Under the pieces are notes generated by a model. It ran no database searches and was not told the origin of the DNA. It saw nothing but the letters and a program-made list of their open reading frames with translations. From Lacipirellula parvula (lineage in GTDB: Bacteria > Planctomycetota > Planctomycetia > Pirellulales > Lacipirellulaceae), in the NCBI RefSeq assembly GCF_009177095.1, contig NZ_AP021861.1, forward strand, positions 1,488,001 to 1,552,000: 64,000 bases of DNA, in the 5' to 3' direction. Shown here piece by piece: positions 1 to 8,541 of this stretch (position 1 is its first letter; each line of letters begins with the position of its first letter). The translations under genes and the position numbers were made by a program.

Positions 1-716
1 TCCGCAACGGCCAGCCGTTCGTCGGCGCCAGTGCGTTCGCCCACAAGGGAGGCATGCACGTCCACGCGGTGGCGAAGGCGGCCCACAGCTACGAGCACAT
101 CGACCCCGCCGCCGTCGGCAACGAACGCCGCATCTTGGTGAGCGAACTCTCTGGCCGGTCAAACATCATCGCTCTGGCGACGAAGCATAACCTCGCTCAA
201 GACAAAGAACTAATGACCCGCGTGCTCGACGAGATCGTCGACCGCGAAAACCGTGGCTATCAATACGAAGCGGCCGAGGCGTCGTTCGAACTGTTGGTTC
301 GCCAACTTGCGGGCGACTTCCATCCGCACTTCAAGCTCGATCGCTATCGCGTCTCGGTCGGTAGCCAGTCGAATGAAACTGTCACGGAAGCGACGGTGAA
401 GCTCGCAATCGGCGACGATGTGTTCCTCGAAGTCGCCGAGGGCGACGGCCCGGTGAACGCTCTCGATGCCGCCTTACGCGGAGCATTGGTAAAGCGGTTC
501 CCATCGGTGGCGACGATGCACCTCAGCGACTACAAGGTCCGCGTCATCAACGGCGAAGCGGGCACCGCCGCCCGCGTGCGGGTGATCATCGAAAGCCAGG
601 ACGACGAGGATAGCTGGACCACCGTCGGCGTCCACGAAAACGTCATCGAAGCGAGCTGGGGCGCCCTCGTCGACAGCATCGAGTACAAGCTGTGCAAGGA
701 CGACGGCGGTAAATAG
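1..716 (+). CDS. cimA: Citramalate synthase-like protein, C-terminal part (5' truncated)
   Basis: The reading frame enters from the left edge (first whole codon at base 3) and ends with TAG at 714-716. The visible start of the protein (FVGASAFAHKGGMHVHAV, then VGNERRILVSELSGRSNI) is typical of the alpha-isopropylmalate/homocitrate/citramalate synthase family, after the TIM-barrel HMGL domain. The rest has the shape of the LeuA-type C-terminal regulatory domain. The SELSGRSN motif and the length of the tail favour the CimA type, which condenses acetyl-CoA and pyruvate for isoleucine synthesis, over LeuA. The catalytic barrel lies outside the window, so the exact substrate is inferred. The Met codon at 54 is internal and not a start. 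Confidence 0.8.
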   Translation, partial: RNGQPFVGASAFAHKGGMHVHAVAKAAHSYEHIDPAAVGNERRILVSELSGRSNIIALATKHNLAQDKELMTRVLDEIVDRENRGYQYEAAEASFELLVRQLAGDFHPHFKLDRYRVSVGSQSNETVTEATVKLAIGDDVFLEVAEGDGPVNALDAALRGALVKRFPSVATMHLSDYKVRVINGEAGTAARVRVIIESQDDEDSWTTVGVHENVIEASWGALVDSIEYKLCKDDGGK

Positions 717-786
717 CTGTCTGTAAACGCTGAAGCGACTCGGCCGGCGACCAGCTTTCGCTAAATTCTGGGCCAATTTGGGCCCC

Positions 787-850
787 CTTTGCGCCTTTGC
801 GCCTTTGCGTGAGAATCTTCTAGATCACATCTCACGCAAAGGCGCAAAGA
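787..850. repeat. Inverted-repeat element, CTTTGCGCC family, upstream of valS
   Basis: The left arm CTTTGCGCCTTTGCGTGAGA (795-814) is the exact reverse complement of the right arm at 830-849, with a 15-base spacer. An extra CTTTGCGC unit precedes the left arm. The same arms recur around 26070-26149, 27272-27300 and 28140-28209, so this is a dispersed family. The valS frame happens to be open through it, which creates a false upstream start at 778. Confidence 0.85.
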
Positions 851-876
851 ATACATCCACAAGTAGATACGACGAT

Positions 877-3800
877 ATGAGCGACGATTCCCTCTCCGCC
901 GCCGGCGAACTCCCCTCGCAGTACGACCACGAAGGCGCCCAGCGGCGTTGGTATAAGGTTTGGGAACAGCGCGGCTATTTTCATGCTGAGCCCGGCGCCA
1001 AAGATAAGGACGGCAAAGTAAAACCGCCATACACGATCGTCATCCCGCCGCCGAACGTCACGGGCGCCCTCCACCTCGGCCACGCCCTCAACAACACGCT
1101 GCAAGACATCCTCATTCGCATGAAGCGGATGCAAGGGTTCAACGCCCTCTGGATGCCGGGGACCGACCACGCGGGGATCGCCACCCAGGCGGTCGTCGAG
1201 CGGCGGTTGCTCGAAGAGCAAAAGCTGTCGCGGCACGACCTCGGCCGCGAAGGGCTCATCGAAAAAATCTGGGAATGGAAGGCCCAGTACGAAAAGCGGA
1301 TCATCGGCCAGCTGAAGCAGATCGGCTGCAGCTGCGACTGGGAGCGGCTGCGGTTCACGCTCGACGAGACGTGCGCGCGGGCGGTCCGCGAGACGTTCTT
1401 CCGTCTGTTCCAAGATGGAAAAATCTACCGCGGCAAGCGGCTCGTCAATTGGGATACCTATCTGCAAACGGCCGTCAGCGACGATGAGGTCTTCAAGGAA
1501 CCGGTGAAGGGCCACTTCTGGCATTTCAAGTACCCGGTGGTGAAGGATGCGAAGTGGAAAAAGGGCGAGCCCGAGTTCGTCACGATCGCCACGACGCGGC
1601 CCGAGACGATGCTCGGCGACACGGCGGTGGCAGTGCACCCCGACCCGGCGGCGGCGTTCGATAAGGTCGGCGCCGAATTGCGCGAGCGGATGCTCGCCGC
1701 GCCGGCCAAAGAAAAAGGTGCCCTCGAAGAGGAGGCGACGCTGCTGCTCGAACGCCGCGCGCGGATGCTCCCGCATCTCGAAACGCTGCGCGACATGGCG
1801 CAGCGGGGCGTGATGCTGGAACTCCCCCTCACCGGTCGCCAGATTCCGCTCATCGCCGACGAATGGGCGAAGCCGGAGCTTGGTTCGGGCTGCGTGAAGA
1901 TCACGCCGGCCCACGACGAGAACGACTACGCGGTTTGGCAGCGGAATCTCGAAATCGGCGCGATCAATATCATGACGCCTGATGGAAAGCTTAACGAAAA
2001 TGCGCCGAAGCATTTTCGAGGTATGAGTATGAAACAAGGCCGCCAGCAAGTGCTTGATGAACTTGAGATGGCGGGGCTCTACAATCCAGAGACCGATTGC
2101 GAAGATCGGGAAATCGAACTCCCGCACAGCGATCGCTCAAAGACGCCGATTGAGCCATACCTAGCGGATCAGTGGTTCGTGAAGATGGACGAGCTCGCTC
2201 AATCAGCGATGGATGCCGTTACTGATGGGCGTGTGAAGATCACGCCCGAGAGGTATGGGAAAACGTATCTCGATTGGCTCGGCGAGAAACGCGACTGGCC
2301 AATCGGTCGTCAGCTTTGGTGGGGCCATCGAATTCCGGTATGGCATATTCGTTGGTGTGATCGGAGTGTTCTTGAAAAGGCTTTCGATGGGCGGAATGAC
2401 ATCTTTTGGAATGAGGGTTATGAGAAGGGGTGGTGGTTCCTCAGTTCATCCACCGATCTAACGCATCTCGACGAAACTCGATTGGAAGCGCTGGCAGAGG
2501 AATCTAAGCCAGGTGGTAAGTTCGCAATTACTAGAGAAGAGGACGTTCTCGACACCTGGTTTTCCTCCGCCCTCTGGCCCCACTCCACCCTCGGCTGGCC
2601 AGACGAAACGCCCGAACTGAAGGCCTTCTACCCCACGACCGCGCTGGTCACTAGCCGCGACATCATCACCCTCTGGGTCGCGCGGATGGTGCTGACCGGC
2701 CGCTACAACATGGGCGAGGTGCCGTTCTCCAGCGTCTACATTCACCCCAAGATTCTCGACGGCTACGGCGAGACGATGTCGAAGTCGAAGGGGAACGGCG
2801 TCGATCCGCTCGACGTGGTCGAGAAGTTCGGCGCCGACGCCCTGCGGTTCGGGCTGGCGTATCTTGCCACCGAAACGCAAGACGTGCGGATGCCGGTGGA
2901 GTTCGAATGCCCCCACTGCCAGACGCTGATCGCGCAGACGAAAAAGAATCGCACTCTCGTGCGGATCGAGTGCGACAAGTGCGGCAAGCCCTTCCGCACG
3001 CAATGGGCCGAATCGCACGGCACGGACGAGGACAAAGCCCTCGCCCGCGGCGCCGTGGTCAGCGACCGCTTCGAACTCGGCCGCCGCTTCTGCAATAAAC
3101 TGTGGAACGCGAGCCGCTTCTCGTTAATGAATTTGCAAAAAGCCGCGACCGGCGGTCGCGGTGCGGCGCCCGAAGATGCGACGACCGTTGGCGGTTCGAA
3201 TGCGAATGCGGGGACCGCGACCACCGGTCGCGGCTTTATTGAATTGACGTTGGAGGATCGTTGGTTGTTGTCGCGGTTGGCGACGGTGACCAATGAGGTG
3301 ACCGCGGCGATTGAATCCTATCAATTCGCAGACGCGGCGCGGTTGCTCTATGCCTTCGCTTGGAATGACTTCTGCGACTACTACGTCGAGATGACCAAGG
3401 CCCGGTTCGGCGTGCCGGAACAGCAGGAGACTGCGCAGCGGGTGCTCGCGCATGTCCTTGATGCGTTGTTGCGGTTGTTGCACCCGATGATTCCGTTTTT
3501 GACGGAAGAGGTTTGGCAGTTGCTCGGGCAGGTTGTGGAAGACCGGGGGCTTGAAGCCCCCGGCTCGCTGGGGAGCAAGGCTGCGGTTAGCGTTTGTATT
3601 GCGGATTGGCCGGTGGCGGATGCGTCGCGGATCGATGCGACGATTGAAACGCAATTCGCGGACTTTCAAGCCGTGCTCGGCGCCGTGCGCGAGTTGCGGA
3701 TGGGGCAGAATATCGCCCCGCGCGAAGCGGTTGAGTTCTCTGTCCGCTGCGACGAGGCGACGGCGAAACTGCTCGAACCGATGTCGCCCTACTTCCTGCA

Positions 3801-4125
3801 GATGGCGAAGGCGACCGCGCTCGCGTGGGGCCCGAAGGCTACAGCCCCGGAGACGGCCGCATCGAGCCAGGTGAACGGCGCCCGCGGCCCGATCGACGTT
3901 CATCTCGACGTCAGCCGCTTTATCGACGTCGAGGCCGAGAAGAAGCGGCTCACCAAGCAAATCGAGCAGTGGCAAGGTTTCGTGAAGTCGATGGAAGCAA
4001 AGCTCAACAATGAGAGCTTCGTCAGCCGCGCGCCGGCCGAGGTGGTGCAGCAGCAGAGGGACAAACTCGTCGAAACGAAGGGCCTCATCGAATCGGCCCA
4101 GGCGTCGCTGAAGAAGCTTGGGTAG
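877..4125 (+). CDS. valS: Valine--tRNA ligase
   Basis: Charges tRNA-Val in the cytoplasm. About 1082 residues, longer than the roughly 950 of E. coli ValRS. Class I signatures are present: PPPNVTGALHLGH (HIGH-type) near residue 60 and MSKSKGNG (KMSKS-type) near residue 634, followed by the anticodon-binding region (FCNKLWNASRF) and a C-terminal coiled-coil arm ending in SRAPAEVVQQQRDKL. ATG 877 is chosen over 778 because the longer version would translate a repeat element. Three insertions are notable: a CPHC...CDKC zinc ribbon (about residues 677-706), a 33-residue in-frame palindromic element (755-787), and a hairpin-encoded GLEAP stretch near residue 889. The catalytic motifs are intact, so the enzyme should work. 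Confidence 0.97.
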   Translation: MSDDSLSAAGELPSQYDHEGAQRRWYKVWEQRGYFHAEPGAKDKDGKVKPPYTIVIPPPNVTGALHLGHALNNTLQDILIRMKRMQGFNALWMPGTDHAGIATQAVVERRLLEEQKLSRHDLGREGLIEKIWEWKAQYEKRIIGQLKQIGCSCDWERLRFTLDETCARAVRETFFRLFQDGKIYRGKRLVNWDTYLQTAVSDDEVFKEPVKGHFWHFKYPVVKDAKWKKGEPEFVTIATTRPETMLGDTAVAVHPDPAAAFDKVGAELRERMLAAPAKEKGALEEEATLLLERRARMLPHLETLRDMAQRGVMLELPLTGRQIPLIADEWAKPELGSGCVKITPAHDENDYAVWQRNLEIGAINIMTPDGKLNENAPKHFRGMSMKQGRQQVLDELEMAGLYNPETDCEDREIELPHSDRSKTPIEPYLADQWFVKMDELAQSAMDAVTDGRVKITPERYGKTYLDWLGEKRDWPIGRQLWWGHRIPVWHIRWCDRSVLEKAFDGRNDIFWNEGYEKGWWFLSSSTDLTHLDETRLEALAEESKPGGKFAITREEDVLDTWFSSALWPHSTLGWPDETPELKAFYPTTALVTSRDIITLWVARMVLTGRYNMGEVPFSSVYIHPKILDGYGETMSKSKGNGVDPLDVVEKFGADALRFGLAYLATETQDVRMPVEFECPHCQTLIAQTKKNRTLVRIECDKCGKPFRTQWAESHGTDEDKALARGAVVSDRFELGRRFCNKLWNASRFSLMNLQKAATGGRGAAPEDATTVGGSNANAGTATTGRGFIELTLEDRWLLSRLATVTNEVTAAIESYQFADAARLLYAFAWNDFCDYYVEMTKARFGVPEQQETAQRVLAHVLDALLRLLHPMIPFLTEEVWQLLGQVVEDRGLEAPGSLGSKAAVSVCIADWPVADASRIDATIETQFADFQAVLGAVRELRMGQNIAPREAVEFSVRCDEATAKLLEPMSPYFLQMAKATALAWGPKATAPETAASSQVNGARGPIDVHLDVSRFIDVEAEKKRLTKQIEQWQGFVKSMEAKLNNESFVSRAPAEVVQQQRDKLVETKGLIESAQASLKKLG
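3139..3237. repeat. 99-bp palindromic element in frame inside valS
   Basis: A 23-base arm at 3139-3161 (core GCCGCGACCGGCGGTCGCGG) is mirrored at 3215-3237 with one mismatch, around a 53-base spacer. The total is 99 bases, exactly 33 codons, and starts on a codon boundary. It encodes a low-complexity Ala/Thr/Gly-rich stretch between the conserved NASRF and LEDRW blocks of ValRS, where the E. coli protein has a much shorter linker (from memory). Confidence 0.8.
3543..3563. repeat. 21-bp perfect hairpin inside valS
   Basis: CCGGGGGCTT-G-AAGCCCCCGG is a perfect palindrome with 10-base arms. It matches the core of the intergenic hairpin at 19471-19490 (CCGGGGGCTT, then CCCCCGG). In valS it encodes part of DRGLEAPGSLG, in the linker after FLTEEVWQLL. 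Confidence 0.75.
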
Positions 4126-4323
4126 GCAGGCGATTCCGCTCGGCTTCCGCGATGCTGGCCGCCGCGTGAGCCGCGATCGGCAATACCAGGGATCAGAGCA
4201 AGTAATCTGCTCGTTTGGCTATACTGTAACGGCCGCGATTTCCGGGCGTTCGCATTTTAATGAAAGCAAGCGACTGGCTGGCATATTTCCTCTCAGAATT
4301 CCGCCGTTTCAATAGTTCTCGCC

Positions 4324-6405
4324 ATGTCTTCTCGATCGTTATTGGCCGCGCTGGCCCTGGTTTTCGCGCTTTGTTCTGCTGCCGCCCGGCCTGCTCAGGC
4401 CGAGACGCGCACCTGGACCGACAGCACTGGCAAACACAAGATCGAGGCCGAGTTCGTCGAGATCTTCGAAGGCAAAGTGAAGCTCAAGCTTCCGGATGGG
4501 AAGATGGTGTCGCTCTCGCTGGCGAAGCTTAGCCGCGAAGACCAGCTGCACTTGAAGCAGGTGCTGAAGGAGCGCCGTGAGGGGGCGGCTGGCGGCGGTG
4601 GCGGTGCATCGGGACCGGCGAGCGCGATGCGAGCCAATGCGAAAGCAGCGCCGTTCAAGAAGGGAGATCGGATTGTTCAGGAGTGGGGGGGCGAAATCAC
4701 CCTGGGAACCGTCGTCGGCATCGATCCTTCTAGCGGTTGGGTGCAGGTTGTGATGGATGGCGCCGCGCCAGGAGCGAAGCCAAAGATGAGCCCTGCCAGC
4801 AGCTTCAAGCTCTACGACGCGAAGATGGAAGCGATCCTTCCGCAAGCCGGCTGGAGTTGGACTCCGCCGGCGATGAAGCCGGCCGTGGCGGCTGATTACG
4901 CGTCGGTTCGTCGTCCCGCCGCGGTGGCGACCGCAGCGAGCGTCACGCCCGATCCCGCGCCAACTTCCGCTTCGGTAACTGGCGCCAAGACGGTCGTGCT
5001 GCCGTTGCCGATGGGCTACTACGACAAACGCATGGCGCTGGCGATTACTGGCGGCGCGCAGCCGCGTGCGCTCGCGCTGCACCGCGGCGGCAAGGAGATG
5101 AACGCGGTCGATAGTCGCATCGAGGTGCTCGATCTCGTCACAGGCGAGCGGCTGCCGACGCTCTCCGCAGCGGCCAAAAGCGGCGCCTTGTGGGCGGCGC
5201 CTAGCGGCAAACTCCTCCTGACGGGCGAAGGCTTCGGGGCCTGGAACGACAGCTCGCACCTGCATCTCTGGGAACTCGGAGACAAAAATCTCGTCCACCT
5301 CCTCAGCTTCCAACCATACGGAAACGCCGAAGCGAAGAAGGTGAAGTGGGTTCGCTGGCTCGACGACCAGCGGTTCATCACCCGCAGCGAAAAAGATGTC
5401 TTCGTCATCTGGAACGCCGCCGATGCGAAGGCGATCGCCGAGTTTACGCGCGAGTGGTCTGGCGAGCCGGCGGTCAGCCCCGGCGGGAAACAGATCGCGT
5501 TCGCAACGTCGAAGGGAATCGAGATCTTCTCGACGACCAACGGCGATCACCTCGCAACGATCCCTGCGAGCGACGATTGGCGAGATGCACTCGCGTTTTC
5601 GCCGGGGGGCGAGCGTTTGGCCGTGGTTGGCGAGCGCGGCATTAAGATCATCGATCTCACGACGGGGAAGCCCTACTCGGAATTCTTCGTTGGCGGCGTT
5701 CGCGGGGGAACCTGGCTCGACAATCGGTACCTTATGGCTAACGACGGTTTGGTGATCGATACGCAATCGATGTGCGTGCTGTGGAAATACTTCGGCGCAG
5801 AGCTTTTGGGGGCGCCCGGAGGCCAGCGATGGGCCCTCATCGCGCCCGCGACCGGGCAGGGGAAGAGCGAGACAATTGCGCCAGTGAGCTTGCCGCACCC
5901 AGCGGCGATCGCCGCGACCCCGACAGCGGCGGAAGCCTTGGCGCTGAAGCCGGGCGATGCAGTGGCGATTGACGTGACGGCAGTTGATTCCACGATTGCC
6001 GCCGAAGCTCGCCTGGCGATCGAGAAGCAGTTGAACGCGGCCGGGTTCAAGGCTGCTGACAGTGCGCCGGTGAAGATCGTGGCGACCAACCGACCAGGCG
6101 AAGCGCAAGAAATGAATTACCGCACCTTCGGCATCGGGGGCCAGGTTGAGAAGTTCAGCGTGAACACGTTGTACTACGAATTGGCCCTAGTGGCGGGAGG
6201 CGAGGAACTCTGGAAGTATTCCAATCTGCATCGTCCGCCGTCCATGGTGAGCCTCAAGGAAGGCGAGTCGATGCAACAGATCGTGGCGCAGGAGATGGCG
6301 CTGAAAGCAGCACATTTCGACGTGCCGATTCCGACGAACATCGTGGGGCGTGCCGGACGCGAGTCGCGGGGAGTCTCAGAGATCACCGCCAGCGGCGTGA
6401 AGTAG
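4324..6405 (+). CDS. Secreted SHD1-domain protein with beta-propeller-like repeats
   Basis: 693 residues. The N-terminus is a signal peptide (LLAALALVFALCSAAARPAQAE). Residues about 28-80 (TWTDSTGKHKIEAEFVEIFEGKVKLKLPDG, split by GKM and then LSLAKLSREDQ) match the SHD1 (Sla1 homology 1) domain that is expanded in planctomycete exported proteins. Residues about 220-520 contain WD40/YVTN-like blades (LTGEGFGAWNDSSHLHLWEL, SPGGKQIAFATSKGIEIF, SPGGERLAVVGERGIKIIDL). The last about 170 residues form another folded domain I do not recognise. The product is probably periplasmic; its ligand is unknown. A TATACT hexamer at 4220-4225 could be a -10 element, but no good -35 is seen. Confidence 0.85.
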   Translation: MSSRSLLAALALVFALCSAAARPAQAETRTWTDSTGKHKIEAEFVEIFEGKVKLKLPDGKMVSLSLAKLSREDQLHLKQVLKERREGAAGGGGGASGPASAMRANAKAAPFKKGDRIVQEWGGEITLGTVVGIDPSSGWVQVVMDGAAPGAKPKMSPASSFKLYDAKMEAILPQAGWSWTPPAMKPAVAADYASVRRPAAVATAASVTPDPAPTSASVTGAKTVVLPLPMGYYDKRMALAITGGAQPRALALHRGGKEMNAVDSRIEVLDLVTGERLPTLSAAAKSGALWAAPSGKLLLTGEGFGAWNDSSHLHLWELGDKNLVHLLSFQPYGNAEAKKVKWVRWLDDQRFITRSEKDVFVIWNAADAKAIAEFTREWSGEPAVSPGGKQIAFATSKGIEIFSTTNGDHLATIPASDDWRDALAFSPGGERLAVVGERGIKIIDLTTGKPYSEFFVGGVRGGTWLDNRYLMANDGLVIDTQSMCVLWKYFGAELLGAPGGQRWALIAPATGQGKSETIAPVSLPHPAAIAATPTAAEALALKPGDAVAIDVTAVDSTIAAEARLAIEKQLNAAGFKAADSAPVKIVATNRPGEAQEMNYRTFGIGGQVEKFSVNTLYYELALVAGGEELWKYSNLHRPPSMVSLKEGESMQQIVAQEMALKAAHFDVPIPTNIVGRAGRESRGVSEITASGVK

Positions 6406-6580
6406 GCTTTCTCATATTCTGTACTGAAACTCCAAATCGCCGTCGACGGGCGATGGCCACGGCGATTCGGTGTTGCGCGGCGATAAATTTGTAGGATCCG
6501 AGTCGGGAAGTTATCATTGCGATGCTTCGGCCGGCCGTTCGGGCTGGTCGAGCTTTCTTACGCACTCCTCGACCCACGCG

Positions 6581-8206
6581 ATGCGGACTATGGCCACGCG
6601 CACAATTCTGCCGCCGTTACTTGCAATGCTGATGCTTCTTGTCGGATGCGCGCAGAACGAAGGCGTCAAAACGGCGAACGAGCTGCTCAGTTCAATGCAG
6701 GCGGTGACTGCGCTCTTGAAGTCGGTGCAAGACCCTGCCAGCGCGCAGGTCGCAGCGCCGAAATTAGGGCCTGCGTATCAGCAGATGATCGACGCCCTCA
6801 ACAAGATGGTGGCGTACGAGCAGAAGCACGGCCAAGTACGCGCCCTCAAGGGAACGATCAATAACCTTGAGAAGAATGTGGCGACTAGCCGAGCTGAATT
6901 CACCGCGGAGTGCGAGCGCATTGATAGCATGAAAGGGCTGCCAGCAGAGTTCTGGGAGCCGATGCGACTCTACAACACGAAGATCCTATTCGCGGGTTTG
7001 CAGGCCGCCGGGGAAGTCGAGGCGGCGGCGACGGAGCTGATTAGCCAGATGCTCGCGATGTACGACTCGATCGGCGTGAAGAACGTCGTCGAGTGCGGCG
7101 TTACGAACGTCTTTCCGGAGGACCGTGCGGAGACGATCGAGAAGTTGCGTAAGCTTTGCGGCGAGGGGGCGCAACTCATTGAATTCGACGACCCCGACCG
7201 CCCGAACGCGATCATGGTGATGATGGGACCGGTGAGCGACTTCGACGGTATGGTCAAGAAGATCGACTTCGGCCAAGTGACCGAGCAGGAGAAGAATCGC
7301 GGCGAGTTCGAACTTGAAGTGCGCTTTGATCCTGACCCGCAGCAGTACCCTGCAGCGCCGCTGGTTGATGACGCCTCGCAGCCGATGTCGCCGCCGCCAA
7401 TCGCCGCTGAAGCTCATGCCCACGCTGAAGCAGCTCACGCCGAGGCGATGAAACAGCACGACGAAGCGATCGCGCGGATGCGCGGCGAGGTCGCTAGGAT
7501 GGGCGGCGATACCAGCCACTTTGACAACATGCCGGACTTGCGTCCTCACCTAAGCGGCGGCGCGCTCGACGAACCAGACGAATCGGATCCCGACTACCAC
7601 AAGAAGTTGGCCGAAGCCCTCGACGGCGGCGACGAGTTCCAGAAGCGGCGAGCCATGGAAAAGCTGCTCGACGTCGAGCCGTCCAGCGTTGCCGATAAGG
7701 AGGTCCGCGCGAAGATCGCCCGCGGGTTCCGCGAGGTTGCATTTGAGTCTCCAGTTCATCAGAAGGTGGCGGTGGAAGGGCTCATCCTTTGGGGCGGGAA
7801 GCACAGCGTGCCGCTGCTGATCGAACTGATGCAAAAGAACAGTGAGATGAGCGTCGACGATTCGGTCTACGACGGGCTCGCGAAGCATCCGACGCCAGAA
7901 GGCGCCGAGGCAGTGGCGAATCGATTGACGAGCTTCTTCGACAAGGCGAAGGCCTACGCCTGCCTGAAGAAAATGGGACCGGAAGCCGAAGAGGCGGTCA
8001 TCGAAGTCGCCCCGATCGACGACCTCGAGGTGAATATGTTCGCCCTTGAGTTTTTTAAGGATCACGGCACGAAGAAGTGCTACGCCATTTTGCAGCGAGC
8101 GCGGAAAAGCCCCAACCCGCAGATCCAGCAGGCCGCCATGGACGCGATTCGCGAGGTGCGGCAGCGGGAGAAGGAAGGGAAGGGGCAGGCGAAGCCGGCG
8201 GCGTGA
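6581..8206 (+). CDS. Lipoprotein with HEAT-like C-terminal repeats
   Basis: 541 residues from ATG 6581; ATG 6590 is an alternative. The N-terminal signal ends in a lipobox, LMLLVGC, so the protein should be lipidated at that Cys. A helical region follows (about residues 20-200), then a middle segment rich in His/Ala/Glu (AEAHAHAEAAHAEAMKQHDEA), then C-terminal alpha-helical repeats (EGAEAVANRLTSFF, CYAILQRARKS, QIQQAAMDAIREV) resembling HEAT/armadillo repeats. The family is not recognised. It follows the SHD1 protein on the same strand after 175 bases and may be co-expressed. The open frame extends upstream to 6470, but the lipoprotein signal fixes the start at 6581/6590. Confidence 0.85.
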   Translation: MRTMATRTILPPLLAMLMLLVGCAQNEGVKTANELLSSMQAVTALLKSVQDPASAQVAAPKLGPAYQQMIDALNKMVAYEQKHGQVRALKGTINNLEKNVATSRAEFTAECERIDSMKGLPAEFWEPMRLYNTKILFAGLQAAGEVEAAATELISQMLAMYDSIGVKNVVECGVTNVFPEDRAETIEKLRKLCGEGAQLIEFDDPDRPNAIMVMMGPVSDFDGMVKKIDFGQVTEQEKNRGEFELEVRFDPDPQQYPAAPLVDDASQPMSPPPIAAEAHAHAEAAHAEAMKQHDEAIARMRGEVARMGGDTSHFDNMPDLRPHLSGGALDEPDESDPDYHKKLAEALDGGDEFQKRRAMEKLLDVEPSSVADKEVRAKIARGFREVAFESPVHQKVAVEGLILWGGKHSVPLLIELMQKNSEMSVDDSVYDGLAKHPTPEGAEAVANRLTSFFDKAKAYACLKKMGPEAEEAVIEVAPIDDLEVNMFALEFFKDHGTKKCYAILQRARKSPNPQIQQAAMDAIREVRQREKEGKGQAKPAA

Positions 8207-8541
8207 GAAATCGCGTTGCTGGCGTGCCGTGCCGGCGCCCGCCGCTCGTTGGTTACGTCGCTAGAGTTCCTTGATCCCGCAGATTTCGGCGTAAATCGGC
8301 CGACTTCGGTCCCGAACGCGAACGGCGTTAGAGTAGACTTGTGGGCGGGATTGTCGCCAAGACCCCTCCGCGGCCGGCGAATAGGCTGTCAACTCGCCGC
8401 GACGTCATCGCTTCGCGAGAACTGCCGTAGATTCGCAGCACTTCGGCGTCCTGAAGTTCGGTGAGATGGTGAGCCGGGCTGCAGGAACCGGCTTAAGGAA
8501 TTGGGAGAAGAGCCCCGCGCTTCACGGCGAGGAATATCACG
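8207..8541. other. Intergenic stretch without a recognisable gene
   Basis: 335 bases between the lipoprotein gene and the NfeD-like gene. It is GC-rich. The only open frame (8216-8464) has no family resemblance, no clear ribosome binding site and an Arg-rich composition typical of shadow frames. No terminator or convincing promoter was identified. Confidence 0.5.

Noticed and set aside
778-876. N-terminal extension of ValRS from 778
   Set aside because: It translates the inverted-repeat element at 787-850 and has no match to the ValRS N-terminus; ATG 877 fits the family.
3829-3851. Possible third palindrome in valS (GGCCCGAAGGCTACAGCCCC)
   Set aside because: Complementarity is weak and no matching intergenic copy was found in the window.
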